Below, one piece after another: positions 24,579 to 32,987 of a stretch of 64,000 nucleotides of DNA; position 1 is the first letter of the stretch, and each line of letters starts with the position of its first letter. Origin of the DNA: Aliarcobacter thereius LMG 24486 (GTDB lineage Bacteria; Campylobacterota; Campylobacteria; Campylobacterales; Arcobacteraceae); contig NZ_CP035926.1 of NCBI RefSeq assembly GCF_004214815.1, positions 1,178,001 through 1,242,000 on the forward strand. Direction: 5' to 3'. The position numbers and the translations under genes are program-made. A model generated the notes under the pieces. That model was not told the origin of the DNA and ran no database searches. It saw only the letters and a list, made by a program, of their open reading frames with translations.

Positions 24579-25664
24579 TTATAATCCTAAATTAATAACT
24601 GCTTCTCTTCCACTATCAGGAGCTAGTTTTGCATATCTCATAGTCATTTTTATATCTTTATGGTTCATTAGTTTTTGAATAGTAAATATTGGTGTTCCAT
24701 TAATAGCTAAGTGACTTGCGAATGTGTGTCTTAATGTATGGATTACAACTTTGTTTTTTCTATCACTATTATCAATGCCTTCATTAAAAAGTTCATCTAA
24801 AATTGCTCTTAATCTCTTTTCTGGATTAGTTGTAAAGATTTTATCATTTAAAGATAAATTTGCTGTTCTAAGCTCTAGCAAATGCTTTAAATCATCTGTT
24901 AAAAATGACTTATAGGTTGAATTGTTTTTAAAATCCTTTAAAGTAATAAGATTATGAGCAAAATCTATATCTTTTTTATGTATATTCAAAATAGTTGCAA
25001 GTCTAGCTCCAGTATTTAAAGCCAATTTAAAAAATAAATAAATGATATTATCTTCTTTTGTTTCATTATATAAAATTTGTATCTCATCTTTTGTTAAAAA
25101 TCTCTCTCTTGCATTATCTATATTACAAGTAGTAATATATTTTGTGAAATCATTTTTCAGTAAATCATTTTTCAAAGAGTATTTACCAATTGTTTTTAAA
25201 ATATTTAATATGTTATTGATTGTTTTCGGAGCTAAAGGCTTTTTAGTATTAATTGTAATCTTTTGTTCTAAAAAATGTTTAAAATTTTCAATATCTTTTT
25301 TTGATAACAAATCAATATCGAATGTTTTAAAGTAAGGTAATATATGCACCTTATAATGATTTAGAGTAGAGCCACTAATATTTTTCTCTTTAAAGTAAGC
25401 ATCAGCTAAAGTTTCTATCAATATTTTTTGTTTCTTTTTTCTAGCTGCTATTACGGGTGCCTCTTCTCCATTTCTTTGTTTTGTTAAAATCTCATTTCTT
25501 TTTTGATTACAATATGTTTCCCTAATACCTTCACTATATTTACCAATCTTTATCCATATCTTTTTATTATTTTCATCTTTGTATGTGATATAATAAACTT
25601 TATCAGTTTTATCATTAGTAATAATTTCCCTAAAATATATTCCAGTTAATCTTGTTTTAGTCAT
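24579..25664 (-). CDS. Tyrosine recombinase (integrase) of the left island
   Basis: 361 residues: an arm-type N-terminal domain, SAM-like core-binding domain (about 85-170) and catalytic domain with Arg in TGARLATI, HTLRHTFASHL and the Tyr nucleophile in MTMRYAKL. It is transcribed away from a tRNA 3' fragment (25835-25883) about 170 bases from its start, the usual integrase/att layout. It appears intact. Confidence 0.92.
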   Translation of the reverse strand: MTKTRLTGIYFREIITNDKTDKVYYITYKDENNKKIWIKIGKYSEGIRETYCNQKRNEILTKQRNGEEAPVIAARKKKQKILIETLADAYFKEKNISGSTLNHYKVHILPYFKTFDIDLLSKKDIENFKHFLEQKITINTKKPLAPKTINNILNILKTIGKYSLKNDLLKNDFTKYITTCNIDNARERFLTKDEIQILYNETKEDNIIYLFFKLALNTGARLATILNIHKKDIDFAHNLITLKDFKNNSTYKSFLTDDLKHLLELRTANLSLNDKIFTTNPEKRLRAILDELFNEGIDNSDRKNKVVIHTLRHTFASHLAINGTPIFTIQKLMNHKDIKMTMRYAKLAPDSGREAVINLGL

Positions 25665-25834
25665 TCTTTTTTCTACCCTATTTATACCCTTGTAATATTT
25701 TTAACAGTTTATAACAATGTCTATTAATGTTTATTAAAATTTATGAATTATTTAAAAATGCTTATTTTAAGGCTTTTCAAGGCTTATTTATGTTTAAATT
25801 GTTTTTTAAAGGTTTACTATGAAATATGTTGAAA

Positions 25835-25883
25835 TCGGCTCATAACCGAGTGGTCGAAGGTTCGAGTCCTTCACGACCCACCA
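25835..25883 (+). repeat. 3' fragment of a tRNA with CAT anticodon; attachment site
   Basis: From TCGGCTCATAACCGAG through the T-arm GAAGGTTCGAGTCCTTC to the acceptor end CGACCCACCA. The 5' half is absent. The anticodon loop CTCATAA indicates a Met-type tRNA (initiator, elongator or Ile-CAU not distinguished). It marks one end of an element whose intact tRNA is not in the window. Confidence 0.82.
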
Positions 25884-26067
25884 CTTTTCAATTCAATACA
25901 ATCCAAAAAAGACTAAAAACCACTATAAAATCGAACTTCTAAAGATTACTTTAATCTAGCACTATCTATAATAATTCATATAAATACAACTATAATGTAG
26001 GGGTAAAATAAAAAACCCTATTTTTACAAAAAGATACCCCCAAGATTTTCTTTACAAGGACTACTAT

Positions 26068-26310
26068 ATGGCTGTTATTATTGTACTTAAAGATATTCAA
26101 ACAAAACAAGCAAAACCTAAAGCAAAAAACTATTCTTTAAATGATGGTGGAGGTCTTAGGATAAAAATTGCTTCTAATGGAAATAAAATTTGAGAATTTT
26201 ATTATAAATTTAATGGTAGAAGAAAAGAAACTACTTTTAAAAGTTATCCAATATTACTTTATATAGTGCAAGATTTTAAATATCTATTTAAAATCATTAT
26301 AAGCTATTAA
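26068..26310 (+). pseudogene. Relic of a P4-type integrase N-terminus
   Basis: ATG 26068 after AAGGA encodes VIIVLKDIQTKQAKPKAKNY-like residues and LNDGGGLRLKI-type sequence, the DUF4102 arm-binding start of P4-like integrases. A TGA replaces the conserved Trp of KIWEFYYKF, and homology fades after FKSYP. The rest is lost. It sits 185 bases from the tRNA fragment and may be an older integrase for that site. End coordinate approximate. Confidence 0.75.
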
Positions 26311-26373
26311 TATTTTAACAGATACATTTATGCGCTTTTATGTACAATACAAAATTATAAAAAAAGGCAAAAA

Positions 26374-26640
26374 GTGATTAATATAAAACTAGAATTAAAA
26401 AATTTAATTGAAAAGACTATGATTCCAGAATCAAAAGATTTTATAGAAGAATTAAATGATTTAATAAATAACAACAAAGCTACAAAAGATGATGTAGAAG
26501 CAAAAAAAGAGATGCTAGTATTTTTATCTGAACTTGAAACTATACTAAGTGCTATAAATAAAGATGATATAACAGATGAAGAAGCAGCAGATATTTATGA
26601 AAAAATCATACATATGCTTGAATATCATTCTGAAGATTAA
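26374..26640 (+). CDS. Small acidic helical protein of unknown function
   Basis: 88 residues from GTG 26374 (AAAAAGGC upstream). The protein is rich in Glu, Asp and Lys and predicted all-helical, with no membrane segment or signal. It lies in the 780-base scrap between two islands, so it may be original chromosomal sequence. No family recognised. Confidence 0.55.
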   Translation: MINIKLELKNLIEKTMIPESKDFIEELNDLINNNKATKDDVEAKKEMLVFLSELETILSAINKDDITDEEAADIYEKIIHMLEYHSED

Positions 26641-26661
26641 ATTATTAGGTATTATGATATT

Positions 26662-26706
26662 TTGGCGACCCCAGAAAGATTCGAACTTTCGTCATCAAGA
26701 GGAAAT
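26662..26706 (-). repeat. attL: 45-bp 3' end of tRNA-Glu
   Basis: Identical over 45 bp to 39238-39282 inside the intact tRNA-Glu gene, from the CCA end to the anticodon loop. Downstream similarity is patchy. It marks the left end of the tRNA-Glu element. Confidence 0.92.
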
Positions 26707-26844
26707 TTTGAAGTCTTATATATCCATTTATTTACAATTCTGATTAATTAAACCATCTTATAAGGGTTTTAAGGTTTTATATTAATATTCATTTTATATA
26801 TTTACAGATATTTACACGAATATTTGACACCTTAAAGGATACCT

Positions 26845-27927
26845 TTGGCAATACCAAAAACTACGAAAACTATTTATCCTGGAATAGGATATTATCAAGA
26901 TAACTTTAAAGGTAAAGTATTTGTTGCAACCTTTACGATAAATTCTAAAAAATATAGAAAAATTATTGGTTATGAAAATGATCAATTCAAAACAAATGCA
27001 AAAATTGCATTTTTGAAAAAAGAAGAGTTAAAAAGTGATATTATAAATAACAACTATATAAAAAAAGATTTAACTTTTAAAGAACTATTTAAAATATATA
27101 TAGAACATTTAGAAAATTCTAGATCAGTAGTTAGTAGAACAATTTTAGCAAAGAAAAGTAATTATAATGCTCATTTCAAATCTATATTTGATAATTTATT
27201 TATTAATAATATTCAATCTTTTCAAATTCAAAATCTAGTTAATACTTTATTAAAATCAAAAGCTCCTAAAACTGTTGATAATTTATTAGCTGACTTATCT
27301 GCAATTTTTAAATATGCAATGAAGAATAAATATATAACTAATAATCCAGTTTTATTAGTTGATAAACCAAAATATGACAATTTAAGAGATTATCCATTAA
27401 ACATAGATGAATCAAAAAGGTTATTTAGAGCTATTATAGATTTTAAAGAACCATTATACAAAGAGATATTTACATTTTTACTTCATGGTAGAAGAAAAGA
27501 TGAAGTTCTTAGTTTAACTTGGGATATGATTGATTTAGAAAAAAGAGTTTATTACATAGGGTTTGAAATAAATAAAGCTAAAAAAAATATGAGTTATGAG
27601 ATTACAGATGAACTTTATGAAATTTTAGCAAATAAAGAAGATAAAGCTGGTTATGTTTTTAAATCTTTAGTTACTGGAGATAAAGTTAAAAATCTAAGAT
27701 GGGCTTGGAAAAGAATATTGGAAGCTGCTGAAATTACAAAACCTATAAGAATACATGATTTAAGACATTTAATTGGTGAAATATCTTTAAATGAAACAGA
27801 TAATAGTATGGAAGTAGTTGCTGCTATTTTAGGACATAGTTCTACTCGCCCTACTCGTAGATATGCAAAAGTTCAACAAAAAGTAGCAGCTCAAGGATTA
27901 AAAAAGGTTTTTGATACTTTGAAGTAA
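26845..27927 (+). CDS. Tyrosine recombinase of the tRNA-Glu element
   Basis: 360 residues from TTG 26845, with AAAGGA 5 bases upstream. An arm-binding N-terminus (PGIGYYQDNFKGK), SAM-like core and catalytic domain with HGRRKDEVLSL, HDLRHLIGEI and LGHSSTRPTRRYAKV, giving the Arg, His-x-x-Arg, His and Tyr residues. It begins 138 bases inside attL and reads into the element. The last 22 bases before its stop region recur at 28631-28652. Confidence 0.92.
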   Translation: MAIPKTTKTIYPGIGYYQDNFKGKVFVATFTINSKKYRKIIGYENDQFKTNAKIAFLKKEELKSDIINNNYIKKDLTFKELFKIYIEHLENSRSVVSRTILAKKSNYNAHFKSIFDNLFINNIQSFQIQNLVNTLLKSKAPKTVDNLLADLSAIFKYAMKNKYITNNPVLLVDKPKYDNLRDYPLNIDESKRLFRAIIDFKEPLYKEIFTFLLHGRRKDEVLSLTWDMIDLEKRVYYIGFEINKAKKNMSYEITDELYEILANKEDKAGYVFKSLVTGDKVKNLRWAWKRILEAAEITKPIRIHDLRHLIGEISLNETDNSMEVVAAILGHSSTRPTRRYAKVQQKVAAQGLKKVFDTLK

Positions 27928-27972
27928 TTTTTTATATTTTAATATTATCTGTTTTATATAATAAGAGTAAAG

Positions 27973-28113
27973 TTATTTATTTTCTATATATTTTTTTGCA
28001 ACTTTGATACATAATCCAGATTTTGAACTTGCATCTATTATATTTTCACCATCATTAATAAGTCTTAATAAAACTAATTTCTTAATTCTTATACTAATAT
28101 TTGTTATTGACAT
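27973..28113 (-). CDS. 46-residue basic protein
   Basis: ATG 28113 follows AAAGGAGAAGATT, a strong site. The peptide begins MSITNISIRIKKLVLLRLI and contains IIDASSKSGLCIKVAKKYI, which could form a short helix-turn-helix. It follows the cold-shock gene on the same strand after an inverted repeat. Function unknown. Confidence 0.6.
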   Translation of the reverse strand: MSITNISIRIKKLVLLRLINDGENIIDASSKSGLCIKVAKKYIENK

Positions 28114-28141
28114 TAATCTTCTCCTTTATAATTTTATTTTA

Positions 28142-28172
28142 GAGCATAGTTTAATATTTATAATCTATGCTC
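28142..28172. terminator. Hairpin GAGCATAG/CTATGCTC behind cold-shock gene
   Basis: A perfect 8-bp stem with a 15-nt AT loop, 10 bases beyond the cold-shock stop. The T-rich flank is on the plus-strand side, so termination of the minus-strand transcript would be inefficient. Confidence 0.45.
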
Positions 28173-28181
28173 ATTTTATTA

Positions 28182-28400
28182 TTAGATTACTCTAACATTC
28201 TTTGCTTGAGGACCTTTTTCATTTTTACCAATTTCAAAAGATACTCTTTGTCTTTCATCTAAAGATGATCTTCCATAACTTGATGAATTAATTTCACTAT
28301 GATGAACAAAAAACTCATTGCTTTCATTTTCTAATTGGATAAATCCAAAACCTTTTTCATTATTGAACCATTTTACGATTCCAATATTTTGATTTGCCAT
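28182..28400 (-). CDS. Cold-shock domain protein
   Basis: About 72 residues beginning [20 protein letters not shown], with the two RNA-binding motifs KGFGFIQ and FFVHHSEI and the C-terminal [10 protein letters not shown]. An in-frame TTG at 28406 exists, but ATG 28400 with AAGGA 6 bases upstream is better. It binds single-stranded nucleic acid. It is unusual inside an integrated plasmid and lies between 22-bp direct repeats. Confidence 0.92.
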   Translation of the reverse strand: MANQNIGIVKWFNNEKGFGFIQLENESNEFFVHHSEINSSSYGRSSLDERQRVSFEIGKNEKGPQAKNVRVI

Positions 28401-28630
28401 GTGCAATCCTTATTTATTTATTTGCTCTAAATTAAAGCTATGAATAAAGTGTAATGTGGAGTTATATGTTACTATTTAAGTTAGTTAGTATTAATTTTTG
28501 TAGATATCAATAAAAGCAAACGAAAGATGTGATTAAACTCAAAATCATCTTTAACACATACACTATATCTGAAAAAATAAATAATTGCAAATTCACTATT
28601 ATATTAATTGATATAATAACTTAAAGATTG

Positions 28631-28652
28631 AAAAAGGTTTTTGATACTTTGA
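28631..28652 (+). repeat. 22-bp copy of integrase 3' end
   Basis: Identical to 27901-27922 (starting AAAAAGGTTTTTGATACTTT) with weaker similarity for about 8 bases upstream. The 708 bases between the copies hold a small basic protein gene and a cold-shock gene. Confidence 0.75.
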
Positions 28653-28687
28653 CACAATATTATAAATTAAATAAATGTTTATTTATA

Positions 28688-29050
28688 TCATTTAATTCTT
28701 TGCTTCTCTATTTTTTCAATCTTCTCTTTTGTAGTTAAAAGTAAAAGTTTTTCTAGCTCTTCAAGTCTTCCAAATGTTCTCATTACTTTAATGAAATTTA
28801 TCATTGAGATACTTCCTTTTTGTTCATAGTTAGAATATGTTGAAGCAGAACTTAATTCTGCTTCTTTTGCAAAATCACTCTGTTTTTTATTTTGAGAAAG
28901 TCTCAATTGCTTTGCTCTAAGAGCTAATACCATTGCTATTTCTTCATCTGTAAGAGTTCCAAAAGCACTATTTATATTAAGATTGTTTTTAAGTTTTTTC
29001 TTAACCTTTGTTTGTAAATCTTGAAGTTTTTTTAATAAATCACTACTCAT
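28688..29050 (-). CDS. hipB: HipB-like XRE antitoxin
   Basis: 120 residues: a helical N-terminus and an XRE HTH (LRLSQNKKQSDFAKEAELSS, about 50-70) followed by helical tail. Its ATG shares one base with the HipA stop (TAATG), so translation is coupled. The toxin-first order is reversed relative to E. coli hipBA. Confidence 0.82.
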   Translation of the reverse strand: MSSDLLKKLQDLQTKVKKKLKNNLNINSAFGTLTDEEIAMVLALRAKQLRLSQNKKQSDFAKEAELSSASTYSNYEQKGSISMINFIKVMRTFGRLEELEKLLLLTTKEKIEKIEKQRIK

Positions 29051-30300
29051 TATAGTACTCCTTGTAATGTTCTTTTATTTGTGTTTTCTAAAATTTGTTT
29101 TTGTTTTAAAGATGCAACTTCATAATCTTTAAGTAGTTGTGGAAGTTCATTATCTCTTAGGTTTTTCATTTTTTCTAAAGAACTTGCAACAAACTCTAAA
29201 TCAATTGAAAATTCTGTAGCTAATGTAGTAATATCTTCGATATTAATTTTTGATAAAGCTTTACCATATAAAGATAATTGATGCTCTACAGTTTGTTTTT
29301 CTCCTTTGGCAAATGTTAAATCATAAGCTGGTGTAGCTTTATATTTAAAATCACTATCACACATAAAAGAGAAGTTTCTACTATGGTCATCTTGATTTAC
29401 AAACATATAATTAAAAAGCATTTGTAAAAACAACTGTTTTAGACTTCCTATCGCTCCTAATTTTACTGCTGTTCTAAGTAAATCTTCATATCCTACTGTT
29501 CTTGGGATATTATAATCTAAGTGAAGTAATCCAGCAAATGAATGAACATGATATCTTTTTCCATTTGGTTCTATATCAAATCTTTTTGTTACAAAATGAT
29601 GTTTATCATCAGTTTGAACTAAATAACAATCTGACATATCTATACCACTTTTTTTAGCAATTAAATGATAAATATATTCTACTTTTGAGTATGTTGATTT
29701 ATTCTCATCATCATTTGATGTATCATCATACTTTATAATTGCGTGCATAAAACCTTCACTTAATTGTTTTGTACGATCTCCTAAAAAAACCTCTTTTGTA
29801 TCAAGATTTATTGCTCCAACTGCTTTACTTCTTGCACCACCTACAAATGAATGTGCACTTATCAAAAAAGCATCTTGTAAAGAGTGATAATCTCTTCCTT
29901 TTTTTAATTCCTTAGCTTTCTCAAACATGCTTTTTAATTCTAAAGTTTCTATAAAGCCATTTGATTTTTCCATTACAGGTTCGTATGTAATTGCTCCCAG
30001 TCCCCTATTCCCAATAAACAGTAATTTATCACTTACTGTTGGATAAATATTCTTATTTTGTAAAAAGAAATTGTTTAATATTTCATTACCAAAATGTCCT
30101 GGTAAAGAATCACTAATGAATCCAGCAACTCTTTCAAGATGTACTAAATGTGTTGTATCTATCTCTTTTTGATTAGAACTTAGCATTAAAGGACTTACTT
30201 TATGACATAAATCATCAATTTGTTTGAGATATACTCTATCTCCATCTTGATACATATCTGCTATATGTTTATCGAATATATATATTGAAATTTTCTGCAT
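29050..30300 (-). CDS. hipA: HipA-like serine/threonine kinase toxin
   Basis: 416 residues with the HipA N-terminal subdomain (FISDSLPGHFGNEIL) and the kinase domain. Catalytic features are visible: MFVNQDDHSRNFSFM, matching the HipA catalytic loop with Asp and Asn, and PAYDLTF, the metal-binding Asp. Known HipA enzymes phosphorylate aminoacyl-tRNA synthetases and induce persistence. It is the promoter-proximal gene. TGTAATTA (30326-30333) and TAATTACA (30351-30358) upstream form a candidate HipB operator. Confidence 0.88.
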   Translation of the reverse strand: MQKISIYIFDKHIADMYQDGDRVYLKQIDDLCHKVSPLMLSSNQKEIDTTHLVHLERVAGFISDSLPGHFGNEILNNFFLQNKNIYPTVSDKLLFIGNRGLGAITYEPVMEKSNGFIETLELKSMFEKAKELKKGRDYHSLQDAFLISAHSFVGGARSKAVGAINLDTKEVFLGDRTKQLSEGFMHAIIKYDDTSNDDENKSTYSKVEYIYHLIAKKSGIDMSDCYLVQTDDKHHFVTKRFDIEPNGKRYHVHSFAGLLHLDYNIPRTVGYEDLLRTAVKLGAIGSLKQLFLQMLFNYMFVNQDDHSRNFSFMCDSDFKYKATPAYDLTFAKGEKQTVEHQLSLYGKALSKINIEDITTLATEFSIDLEFVASSLEKMKNLRDNELPQLLKDYEVASLKQKQILENTNKRTLQGVL

Positions 30301-30737
30301 TTTTTAATCCTAATTCATACTAGTTTGTAATTATAGCATAATATTTAGTCTAATTACAGATATATATGTCTAAAATATTTTGCTAATAAATTATAATCAT
30401 AATTAATAACTACTTCTAGTCAACTATTTAGATAATTTTAAAACTTTTTTATAATATAGTTTTGTGAATTGTAACGAAAACAGACATTCATAAAATATTT
30501 ATATTTAAAATTAAATTCTATCTTTAATATTGTAACTGTTACTTTTATATGAAACTTTGTATTTGTTACTCTGTATTTGTAGCAAAAGTATTTTTCTATC
30601 TATCTTCATATAATGCTTTCAACTGCTAAGTAGTATAAATTTTTTATACCACCCAATATAAAATTTTTATACTTCTTTTTTTTATTTCTAAATTCCTCTA
30701 AGATTTCGTTTATATAGTACGATATAAAAGGAAATGA
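30301..30737. promoter_or_regulatory. Divergent control region of hipAB and SprT-like gene
   Basis: 437 bases without a gene. It contains the TGTAATTA/TAATTACA inverted repeat close to hipA. AAAAGGAA precedes the SprT-like ATG, and TATATAGTACGATATAA near 30715 may be its -10 area; the same string recurs at about 37638. Confidence 0.5.
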
Positions 30738-31508
30738 ATGAAAAAGAATAAATCTACAACTTTAGAATATTATGAATATTTCCAAGAGATATTTAATATT
30801 TTTAATAAAGAACTTTTTTCAAATGAACTTCCTAATTGTATTATTACTATAACTAGACAAAAAAGAGTTATGGGATATTTTAGTCCAAATAGATGGATTA
30901 GTAGTAAAGGTAAACAAAACCATGAACTAGCATTAAATCCTTCTTATTTCTCAAGTTCTAACTTTATAGAGATATTTCAAACAATAGTACATGAGATGGT
31001 ACATCTTTGGCAATATGAATTTAGTACTCCTTCACAAAGAAGTTATCACAATAAAGAATGGGCTGACAAAATGGAAAGCTTAGGATTAATTCCATCTTCA
31101 ACTGGTAAACCTGGTGGTAAAAAAACTGGTCAAAAGATGAATGATTATCCTCTAAAAAACGGAATATTTGAAAAAGTATGTATTGAGATATTTAAACAAG
31201 GTTTATTTTTAAAATGTTTTGATAGATATTCAAATAAATCAACATTTATCATAAATGATGAAGAGCTTAATGAAGAAGATATAAAAGAGATGATTGATAC
31301 AAACAATGAAGAAGAGATATTAACATCTTTATATACAACTATTGGATCTATAGTAAAAGATACTTTACATATTGAAGAAGTTGTCCTGGAAGAGAGTAAA
31401 AATAAAAGTAAATATTGTTGTGAATGTGGTTGTAATGTTTGGAGTAAAAAAAATTTAGATATTACTTGCAATATATGTGGAAATGATTTTATTTATATTA
31501 GTATTTAA
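30738..31508 (+). CDS. SprT-like zinc metalloprotease
   Basis: 256 residues. The SprT-like domain has the zinc-binding motif VHEMVHLWQ (HEMVH at 85-89) and a further His in SYHNKEWADKM. The C-terminus ends in a four-Cys zinc ribbon (CCECGCNVWSKK...CNICGNDF). Eukaryotic relatives (Spartan) degrade DNA-protein crosslinks; bacterial plasmid versions are mostly uncharacterised. Plasmid-borne SprT proteins are common, fitting the integrated plasmid context. Confidence 0.85.
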   Translation: MKKNKSTTLEYYEYFQEIFNIFNKELFSNELPNCIITITRQKRVMGYFSPNRWISSKGKQNHELALNPSYFSSSNFIEIFQTIVHEMVHLWQYEFSTPSQRSYHNKEWADKMESLGLIPSSTGKPGGKKTGQKMNDYPLKNGIFEKVCIEIFKQGLFLKCFDRYSNKSTFIINDEELNEEDIKEMIDTNNEEEILTSLYTTIGSIVKDTLHIEEVVLEESKNKSKYCCECGCNVWSKKNLDITCNICGNDFIYISI

Positions 31509-31620
31509 AAGTATTTAATATATTTATTAAGTATCCTTTAATATTCTAAATTGTAACATTATAAAGTATTTAATAGTATTTTAAACTATTATAAATACTA
31601 TTAAAATAAAAGGAGTAAAA

Positions 31621-31764
31621 ATGAAATTTGGGAAATATATGTTTGAAAGTTATGAAGAGTTCCAAAACATTCTAAAATTGGCGTTAGAGAATGGAATTGG
31701 AACAATGAAAGAATTTGGTGAATTCTTAAGATTAAATTGTAGCCAATTTATGGTTAAAAATTAA
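31621..31764 (+). CDS. 47-residue soluble protein
   Basis: ATG 31621 with AAAAGGAGTAAAA upstream. Begins MKFGKYMFESYEEFQNILKL, contains MKEFGEFLRLN and ends in VKN. First of a run of small genes (31621-32235) leading to the ParA-like gene. The peptide looks helical; function unknown. Confidence 0.6.
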   Translation: MKFGKYMFESYEEFQNILKLALENGIGTMKEFGEFLRLNCSQFMVKN

Positions 31765-31778
31765 AAGAGAAAATTGAA

Positions 31779-32072
31779 ATGCAAAATTTAAATACTATAA
31801 AAACAGCTGAAGATTTAAAAAATCTACCTATTAGTGATGTGTGGCTAAAAATAGATAAAAGTGATAAATATCACATAAAAAGAGATACTAAAAATTGCTT
31901 TATGCTTTCAGATAGTGAGTTTTATTGTGGTTCTATTATTAAAAACAAAAAGAAATATATAGTTGCAGCAACTCTTCATAATCTTAGTTATGAATTAGAT
32001 TTTGAAACATTAGAAAAAGCTTTTGATTTTTTAATTGAAAAAGCTAAAACTATCTACATAAAAGAGAAATAA
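31779..32072 (+). CDS. 97-residue unknown protein
   Basis: Mixed alpha/beta, starting with AEDLKNLPISDVWLKIDKS and with CFMLSDSEFYCGSII in the middle; no membrane segment. It lies 14 bases after the preceding small gene and one base before the next, so these form an operon. No family recognised. Confidence 0.62.
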   Translation: MQNLNTIKTAEDLKNLPISDVWLKIDKSDKYHIKRDTKNCFMLSDSEFYCGSIIKNKKKYIVAATLHNLSYELDFETLEKAFDFLIEKAKTIYIKEK

Positions 32073-32073
32073 A

Positions 32074-32235
32074 ATGAAACAATTTACATTTAGGGTTAGC
32101 TTTAAATTACCATATTCAAATATTATTTCAATGACTACAATTGAAGCAAATGGAATTGATGAAGCAATTGCAAAATGCTATAAAAAATTCTCAAATAGAA
32201 CAATAAATAAAATTGAAGTTCTAAAAATAGATTAA
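32074..32235 (+). CDS. 53-residue unknown protein
   Basis: ATG 32074 lies one base past the previous stop. Begins MKQFTFRVSFKLPYSNIISM and contains TTIEANGIDEAIAKCYKKF, an alpha/beta pattern seen in small phage and plasmid proteins. Ends 10 bases before the ParA-like start. Function unknown. Confidence 0.6.
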   Translation: MKQFTFRVSFKLPYSNIISMTTIEANGIDEAIAKCYKKFSNRTINKIEVLKID

Positions 32236-32245
32236 GGAGTAAAAA

Positions 32246-32887
32246 ATGAAACTAATTACACTAGCAAATTTAAGAAGTGGTGGTAAAAGTTCTATTGCAA
32301 GACTTTTAGCAGAAAAGTTAAATTCTGCAATTTTAAATTTTGATAAAAAGAGAGATAGCGAAGTATATAATGTTATCTCAACTATCAATATTCCAGAAGA
32401 CAAAACACTTGAGAGAAGAGAAGATTGTTTGATTTTAAAAGATAAAATCGCAGAACAATCAATAAAAACAAAATCAGATTATTTGATTTGTGATTTAGGT
32501 GGATATTTTGATGAGAGATTGATTGATCTAAAAAGTGATTTCTATATAATTCCATCTTTTGATGATTATGAGAGTATTAGTGAGAGTATGAGAACAGCTC
32601 ATTTAATATTAAAGAGCAATATAAAAGCAAAAATAATATTTGTTTTAAATGGTGCATTTATTACAGATAAATATATAAGAGAAGAAAAGATAAAAGAGTT
32701 TAATGAACATATTGAAGTAAATGGATTTAATAGGTTTCCTCTTTTATATCTTCCAAAAACAAATTTAATGAGAAAGCTAGTTGATGAAGCTTCTAAACAA
32801 AAAGAGCTAAAGAATAAATATGAACAAGAAATAAAATATATAAATATAGATAAGTTTTTAGATGAACTTATCTTCAACTTTAAATAA
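32246..32887 (+). CDS. ParA-like ATPase
   Basis: 213 residues with a deviant Walker A at residues 9-16 (LRSGGKSS), ILNFDKKRDSE, then DYLICDLGGYFDE as Walker A' and B equivalents and a C-terminal helical part. Small ParA proteins without an HTH (type Ib) partition plasmids with a tiny DNA-binding partner encoded behind. AAGGAG precedes the ATG. The ribbon-helix-helix protein at 34198 could be that partner. The first loop is unusual (GGKSS in place of KGGxGK), so the variant should be noted. Confidence 0.8.
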   Translation: MKLITLANLRSGGKSSIARLLAEKLNSAILNFDKKRDSEVYNVISTINIPEDKTLERREDCLILKDKIAEQSIKTKSDYLICDLGGYFDERLIDLKSDFYIIPSFDDYESISESMRTAHLILKSNIKAKIIFVLNGAFITDKYIREEKIKEFNEHIEVNGFNRFPLLYLPKTNLMRKLVDEASKQKELKNKYEQEIKYINIDKFLDELIFNFK

Positions 32888-32987
32888 GGATTAAAAGTAT
32901 TTTAAATAAAAAAATATATAACTCTTTAGGAAATATAGAAAAAAGTTTTTTAAATTATAAAAATGAATATACAATAGGAAGACTGGA

